DNA of 64,000 bases from Phanerodontia chrysosporium (taxonomy: Eukaryota > Basidiomycota > Agaricomycetes > Polyporales > Phanerochaetaceae). The notes under the pieces are model-generated. The model made no database searches and had not been told where the DNA came from. It saw nothing but the letters and a program-made list of their open reading frames with translations. Below are positions 58,889 through 64,000 of the stretch, piece by piece. Within the stretch, counting starts at the first letter, position 1, and each line of letters begins with the position of its first letter. Made by a program: the position numbers and the translations under genes. The DNA is taken from positions 186,001 to 250,000 of the forward strand of contig MJGA01000014.1 of NCBI GenBank assembly GCA_001910725.1, given 5' to 3'.

Positions 58889-61815
58889 GTTCTGTGGAAT
58901 ATATGGATACACTAGGCCAATGCGTTAGCGTTGGTTATGAGACAATAAGATGAGAACGCACCTGGACCGAGATCTTAAGTTGTGAAATCCGACAGAACGG
59001 AAAACGAGAGCGATGCAGATCAAGCTAAGAGCAGAGCGAAATCGAAAGCGTAAGAGACGAGGAGAGGAACACAGAGGCCACTGGCCGAGGGGGGTTGCGA
59101 CGTCTCCAAGCCATGTTCGAGTTGCTTTTGAGCACTTGGCTGTTGACAAGGATGCGGTACTTTGGCGCGCACAGCCCAACAATAACAGGCAACCCGAACG
59201 GGAGGATCAGTCCGCCCGAGCGGTGCGCGGCCTGTACCCGGCGGCAGCGATGGTGCGTGGACCCCCACCACCTCGGAACGTCATTTATCAGCGGGAGGCT
59301 CACCGAGATAAGCTTGTGTTGTTACGCAGATTAGGTTGGGTCAGTGCGGAGTAAGATAACAAGGCCTGAGATTGTAATGGTACCTCCGGGGTCCCTGCCT
59401 AGGACGCCGCTCCTCGTGGCGGGGCAAAGTACAAGGACTGCCTTACACGGACAAAAGCCACGTGGAGTGTCGTCCCTTCAAAACAATAAGGGCATACACG
59501 CACCGCAGTCATGAGATGGACGCGTCCGACACCTCTCGCCGCGGGCTCCCCTAACAATTAGCACGAAGACTGCTAGAAGCCCGCCATCAGTCCGCTAATG
59601 TCCTGCCGCTTCAGAAAACACTCACCTTATTGTATGCCTCATTGACTGGCGCGGCCGACTGACTGGCTGAATTACGCTGTCCTGACAATTAGCAGAAACT
59701 CGGGATATTGAGCGCGGGAATCGACATGCTGCCGGATGTCGATGGACGTCTGGATTTCCCGAGCGCGACCGTCGTATCCATCAGCCCACCGCGAACTTGC
59801 GCCACAACTTCCAACTTTCCCTTTTCGGCGGCGCTTACCGCACGAACCTCAACCGTCGTTGTTCACTTGGCCGCGCGCAGATCAACCGCCCTGGGCAATC
59901 ACAGCGAGGCAGGCCGCATGTAGATCGCCCCTGGTGCCGCTGATGCGCCCAGTCTTCTTCGCGATGGAAAAATTGCCAGGATCCTGAAACGTGGCGATGA
60001 GTGCGGACTTGTGCGGTCCTGCGGACAAGGAAATTACGCAAGAAAGGGCACACCACGGGGCCGTGAGCGTTGAGGAGTGGTCCTCAAGGCCTCGTCTAAC
60101 GAGATGCTGTGACCGCGACCAGTTGATCGCGAACGGAGTGTACACGCGCCTCCATTCCCGGACTTGCTGCGTGGGTTCCTGCAGGACGGGTCGCCACCCG
60201 GTCTTGAAACTCATGCCTGTATGCTGCTTGCGGAGGTGATGCTCCAAAGTGCAAAATGCTGGTCAACCTAGCGGAATACGTCGTGGCGTTTGTGTCAACA
60301 AAACCGACCGATACCATGACGACCATGCATGTCCGCACTCCAAGCTCCTGTCAGGCAAGAAATAAACAATTAGTGTATCCACGAGTATCGACCAGAGAAG
60401 CTTCGGACTCGCCAGTAGTCAAACCCCTATCCTACGATAATAGACGTCTTGCCATTTCGTGGCGTAGAAGGTTACGCGTTGACTTCGAGGTAATTGTCCC
60501 GATGGGAAATGAACTCAATAGAAACATTGTCTGGCGGGAGCGCATCACAACAATGCCTGACTTCTTCCTGACGTGCAAATGCCTCTGAGAAGCAAACGAT
60601 AGCCAAGATAACCGCGTAGCTAGCAAGAGTGCTACCCGCGCGCGAGAGTAAGCGACTATCGAGGCCTTCGGAGACGAGTTGAGCGTCGACTATCACGGCT
60701 GCTTGCACAAGCATGTGAAGTAGAGCAACACATGTCGCGGCCCAAGCTCTCTGCGAGCTCGGAGCTAAACAGAGACGACGCGTAGTCTTCGAGGATAGCA
60801 CGTCTCGGAGGTTTCAAATGCTGAAAACGCATGTGTCAACCGCCTCATTTGCAATTTAAGAACATACACGCAAGACAGCACACGCACCTGTAGGCCTCGC
60901 CGAGCTCTGTCTCAAGACCCGAAGGCATTTGGGACGAGCTCGACAGGCAAGACCTTTTCTCCGAAGGCCGCCACTGCGTCCGGATTGTTTTGAAATTGGT
61001 TGCCAGCTCAGCAGGCTGGACATCCAGCAAGGCGCAGCGATGTCTGTGTACTGCATTGGAGATACGTGTTAATGAGCATGGTCATTCGCGCGTTCGTGAG
61101 TCTGCCACTCAATTGCGTGGTGGTTCGAGAAGGCAAGAGGCGCAGTGGGGTCGACGCGGGGTCGTCACGCGTACGTGATCGAAATTGGGTCAGCAATTAA
61201 GGTGGCGCCCACCCCGCGCTTCCTGCGCTTGCCGACGACGACGACGACCGGTAGTGTATTACCCCAGAGTCCAGACACGCGCGCCGGAGAGTCCGAGCCA
61301 TCGATGTCATGAGGAGGGCTATGACCGGCGGGGCACCTGCGCACGCCACGTATGTCAGATCTCTCTCGCGGCGCGTATCGATATGAAGTCCAAGTGGGGT
61401 TCGCGGTGAGTCCTATTGCCGTGCTCGTAGCAGCAGATCTCATTGTTATTGCAACTCCAGGTCTACTCTGAGCATGCCATCCTTCGCGAGCATTCGAAAG
61501 CTATAGCAAGACGGCCTGGACCGACTGCACCGTCACCCGACGACCGACCCTGGCTCTGCGGAGCGCTAAATCGATTGGGCCGACACGATGGATGTGCCGC
61601 ATCCCCCCTATAGAGGCTACTCCACTCAACCGGCGAAGGTCTGCCTTGGCGACTGGGCCTGCCTTGCAGCAGGATAGCGACATCGGCTGAACCGCTGAGC
61701 ATGAGGTCATACCCTCCTGAGACACGTATATAAGACACGCCCCTCCAGGCTCCTCGACATCCCAAACCCGTCCCACCACACCACCACACGTTCGCGACCT
61801 TCACATCAATACACC
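58889..61815. other. Intergenic, with possible membrane-protein gene remnant on the minus strand
   Basis: 2.9 kb without a secure gene. On the minus strand, 60870-61030 encodes LDVQPAELATNFKTIRTQWR and MPSGLETELGEAYR before a good donor (AG/GTGCGTGTG). The stretch 60590-60760 encodes two hydrophobic segments (VALLHMLVQAAVIVDAQL and LASYAVILAIVCFSE). They could be exons of one small membrane protein, but later exons and the start are not resolved. The final 120 bases contain GTATATAAGACACG, the TATA box of the lectin gene, at 61725-61738. Confidence 0.3.
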
Positions 61816-62455
61816 ATGGCCCAAATTGAGAGCGGAGGCATCTACAGGCTCGTCAACGCCAAGGCCGGCAACGTCGTCGACCTCTCCGGCGGCGACAACA
61901 CCTCCATCATCGGCTACGACTGGCACGGCGGCGACAACCAGAAGGTGCGTACGCGTCGACCCCCGTGTATGCACGTTTGCTGACGTGGCGGTTGCAGTGG
62001 CGCTTTGAGAAGCTGCACGACGGCCCCGGCTGGGTCATCCAGAACGTCGGCACGGGCAAGTTCCTGTCGCTCACCACCAACGCGCAGGACGGCGGCCAGG
62101 TTCTCGGCACTAGCGACCCCACCCAGTGGGACATCCGCCCTGATGAGATGGACCCCTCTGTCTACAGGTATGTCGGGACTGTTGCTGGCGAGAAGTCGGG
62201 TACTCATGCATCGTCATGTTAGGATCTTTGTCCTGAACACTCCTTTCAACCTCGACCTTACCGACCACGGTAACCCCACCCCTGGCACTGTGAGTAAACC
62301 TGCAACCTACGTGTTCCATCCTTGTGCTGACTATAAGCCAGCCTGTTGCTGTCTGGGGTGCTTGGGAGGGCCGCAACCAGTGCTGGCGCATCGAGAGGGG
62401 TGAGTTTGGTTCATACCCCAATCCATGCATCCATCTGACTTCTTCCGCAGCTTGA
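61816..62455 (+). CDS. Ricin-B-like beta-trefoil lectin
   Basis: This is a small carbohydrate-binding protein of the mushroom ricin-B-like lectin family: a single beta-trefoil domain without any enzymatic chain. Exons are 61816-61944, 61998-62167, 62223-62289, 62342-62399 and 62451-62455, giving 142 aa. The last coding exon holds only the end of an Ala codon and the stop. Visible parts are IESGGIYRLVNAKAGNVVDL, SGGDNTSIIGYDWHGGDNQK, WVIQNVGTGKFLSL, TQWDIRPDEMDPSVYRIFV, NLDLTDHGNPTPGT and VAVWGAWEGRNQCWRIERA. No signal peptide is present, as usual for these cytosolic defence or storage lectins. A TATA box lies about 80 bases upstream. Confidence 0.88.
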
Positions 62456-62633
62456 AGACACTCATTTGCATCGAATCGGGAATCATAAACATTAGCATGT
62501 GTACCATAACGCAGCATCATAAATGGAATGGAATCTGGAATACTGAACTCATTAGTCTGTTCTGAGCATCTGGCGAATCAAGAACTGCAATCGTGCTGTT
62601 CGCGCTGGGGAGGATCACAGAGAACATGCAGCT

Positions 62634-63516
62634 TCATAGTCGTGAGCCAACCCAAGTGAGTATATGCTTGATGGCCTCAGTGACCTGCTCTGTGCTGTAC
62701 GGCTCGTTCAAGGGTGAGCAGTGCAAGAACTGCACAGGCGTCATCTTCCCTCCCTCTTCTGCATTGCGCTTTGCCTGCGCGAGACTTGCATAGTATATGA
62801 AGTCGCAGCAATAGTGCCCGGCGTCGTCGCTCACTTCACTCTGTGCCGGGATCAGCACGGTCTCAGATGTTCAGTCACCGCCGAAGATACGCACCTCAAC
62901 GCCAGTCTCCCGCAGACTTCTGCTTACGGCCTCGACGTCGACGACCGTGAGCAGCTCCTCGGGCATCTTCTCGTAGCCCACGCCGAAGCCGCGCACGGGC
63001 CCGTCGGTGCCGGGTACGACCGGCGCGAGCCTGCCCTCTGCGTCGGGGCGGTTGTACCCGTACTTGTGGCCGCGCCGCTCGACCCGGAACGCGCCCCTGC
63101 GCCCGACACCGACGTGCAGGATGAAGTCGAACGCGTGGTGCGGGAGGTGCGCCGGCGCGGGGCCGTGGGGCCCGGGCGCGGGAGCACGGGCGGCGTCGCG
63201 TGCAGCCCTGGCATACGCTCCAGGATGGCGTCGTAAACCGTCGGCACTTCGAGCGTCGTGATGTAAATCTGGCGCGTTCCCGCCGGGCTGGAGGCCTCGT
63301 TACCGGGTTTGGGGGCTGTAGGGACTGTGAGGACGGTGTTCGTGAGCGCCTTTACGGCCTGCCAGGAAGGGTTCACAGGGTAGTTTTCGAAGGGCTGGCG
63401 AGCACAACCGTCTTAGTGTTTTCGAAAGTCGAGTACTTGGAGAAAGCAGTGCGCACCCCGAACCCAGTCACTAGGACGTGGATTTCGTCTGGGACAGGAG
63501 TCTGTACCGGCGGCAT
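62634..63516 (-). CDS. Pyroglutamyl peptidase I (peptidase C15) (one frameshift)
   Basis: This cysteine peptidase removes N-terminal pyroglutamate from peptides in the cytosol. Exons are 63457-63516, 62895-63394 and 62634-62840, about 255 aa. It starts MPPVQTPVPDEIHVLVTGFG, then PFENYPVNPSWQAVKAL, LEVPTVYDAILERMPGL, HAFDFILHVGVGRRGAFRVE, RRGHKYGYNRPDAEGRLAP and VGYEKMPEELLTVVDVEA. The region of the catalytic Cys is SDDAGHYCCDFIYYASL and that of the His is PVQFLHCSPLNEPYS. A missing C in a CCC run near 63175 separates the first part of exon 2 from its second part; adding it makes the exon length fit exactly. Confidence 0.85.
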
Positions 63517-64000
63517 TGTTGCAGATAACAGCGCGTGAGGTGTCTCAGGCTGATTTCCGAACGTCCTGTTACTAGCTCGAGAGTCCTCAAATTTCTGGGG
63601 AAGAATCAGCTACAGTCATAGTGGGCAGCAGCTGCAGCAGGGCTCAACGCACCTTGCACGCCGAAGCTCGGAGTGCTCGAGGAGGGCTGAGATAGTAGGT
63701 GTGTCTCTATCTGCATATGCCGACTGCGGCCAGCCCAATCGCCACATGGCAGGGCTGATGGTCCTCACGACCTGCGAGGCACAAAGGTAAGCAATCCTGG
63801 TCAGGTGACGCGCAGCCTACGCCCTGCGGGAGCTTTGAAGGATCACACTTGGCCCGTCTACGACGCGGAAGGAGTTGCGGCATCGCGGTAAATGTTTGAA
63901 GTTGTTTGGTTGACGTCGTGTTCGCGGAGGCACCTCGAGGGGCTTGGCATGAGAACTGACTTTGGAATCCGTTGTAACCAGCTCGTTGACTCGTCACGCA
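63517..64000. other. Right-end flank, nothing recognised
   Basis: About 480 bases upstream of the peptidase gene. One 96-codon open frame on the minus strand has no family signature. It is probably the promoter region or part of a gene continuing outside the window. Confidence 0.4.

Overview
This window is nuclear DNA of a filamentous basidiomycete, most likely an Agaricomycete of the polypore type. The evidence is dense genes on both strands, nearly all cut by introns of about 45-65 bases with GT(R)NGT donors and CTNAC-type branch sites, TATA boxes before secreted-protein genes, and close resemblance of the recognisable proteins to mushroom orthologues. No tRNA, rRNA, CRISPR array or transposase was found.

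Left part (1-21.2 kb), mostly housekeeping genes: SPT20 (partial, minus), HGH1, a dienelactone hydrolase, SEC72, the DEAD-box helicase DED1, an unknown basic protein, an APP1-type phosphatidate phosphatase, the tRNA 2'-phosphotransferase TPT1, an F-box protein, a secreted protein with an internally duplicated domain, and a TPR-SET (SMYD-like) protein.

Middle part (21.3-47.4 kb), accessory: three class-3 lipase paralogues, a BTB protein, two small secreted proteins, a MADS-box factor, two large GC-rich stretches with no recognisable gene, and a family of short apparently noncoding transcription units. These units carry an ACGCGT-rich promoter, a TATA-like box, about two small exons and a last intron holding a conserved RNA-like structure. 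Two units stand head to head at 21.4-23.0 kb. The same pair recurs in inverted orientation at 43.4-45.0 kb, each time next to a lipase gene, so about 3 kb (lipase plus unit pair) is duplicated as an inverted repeat some 20 kb apart. Further units lie at 14.6 kb (minimal), 45.5 kb and 46.4-47.4 kb. I regard this family as the strongest candidate for something undescribed: helices P1 and P2 change by compensating substitutions, while the segments GGGATAAGTA and GAAACCAAC stay fixed.

Right part (47.8-64 kb), mostly housekeeping again: a mitochondrial-type thioesterase, DGAT2, CDC48/p97, tubulin-folding cofactor B, an unknown basidiomycete protein, a ricin-B-like beta-trefoil lectin and a pyroglutamyl peptidase.

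A quality warning applies throughout. Thirteen genes that otherwise read cleanly each need one to three single extra bases, in nearly every case where a short C/G run looks one base too short. This looks like homopolymer contraction in the assembly rather than thirteen independent pseudogenes. Protein lengths quoted for those genes assume one added base per site.
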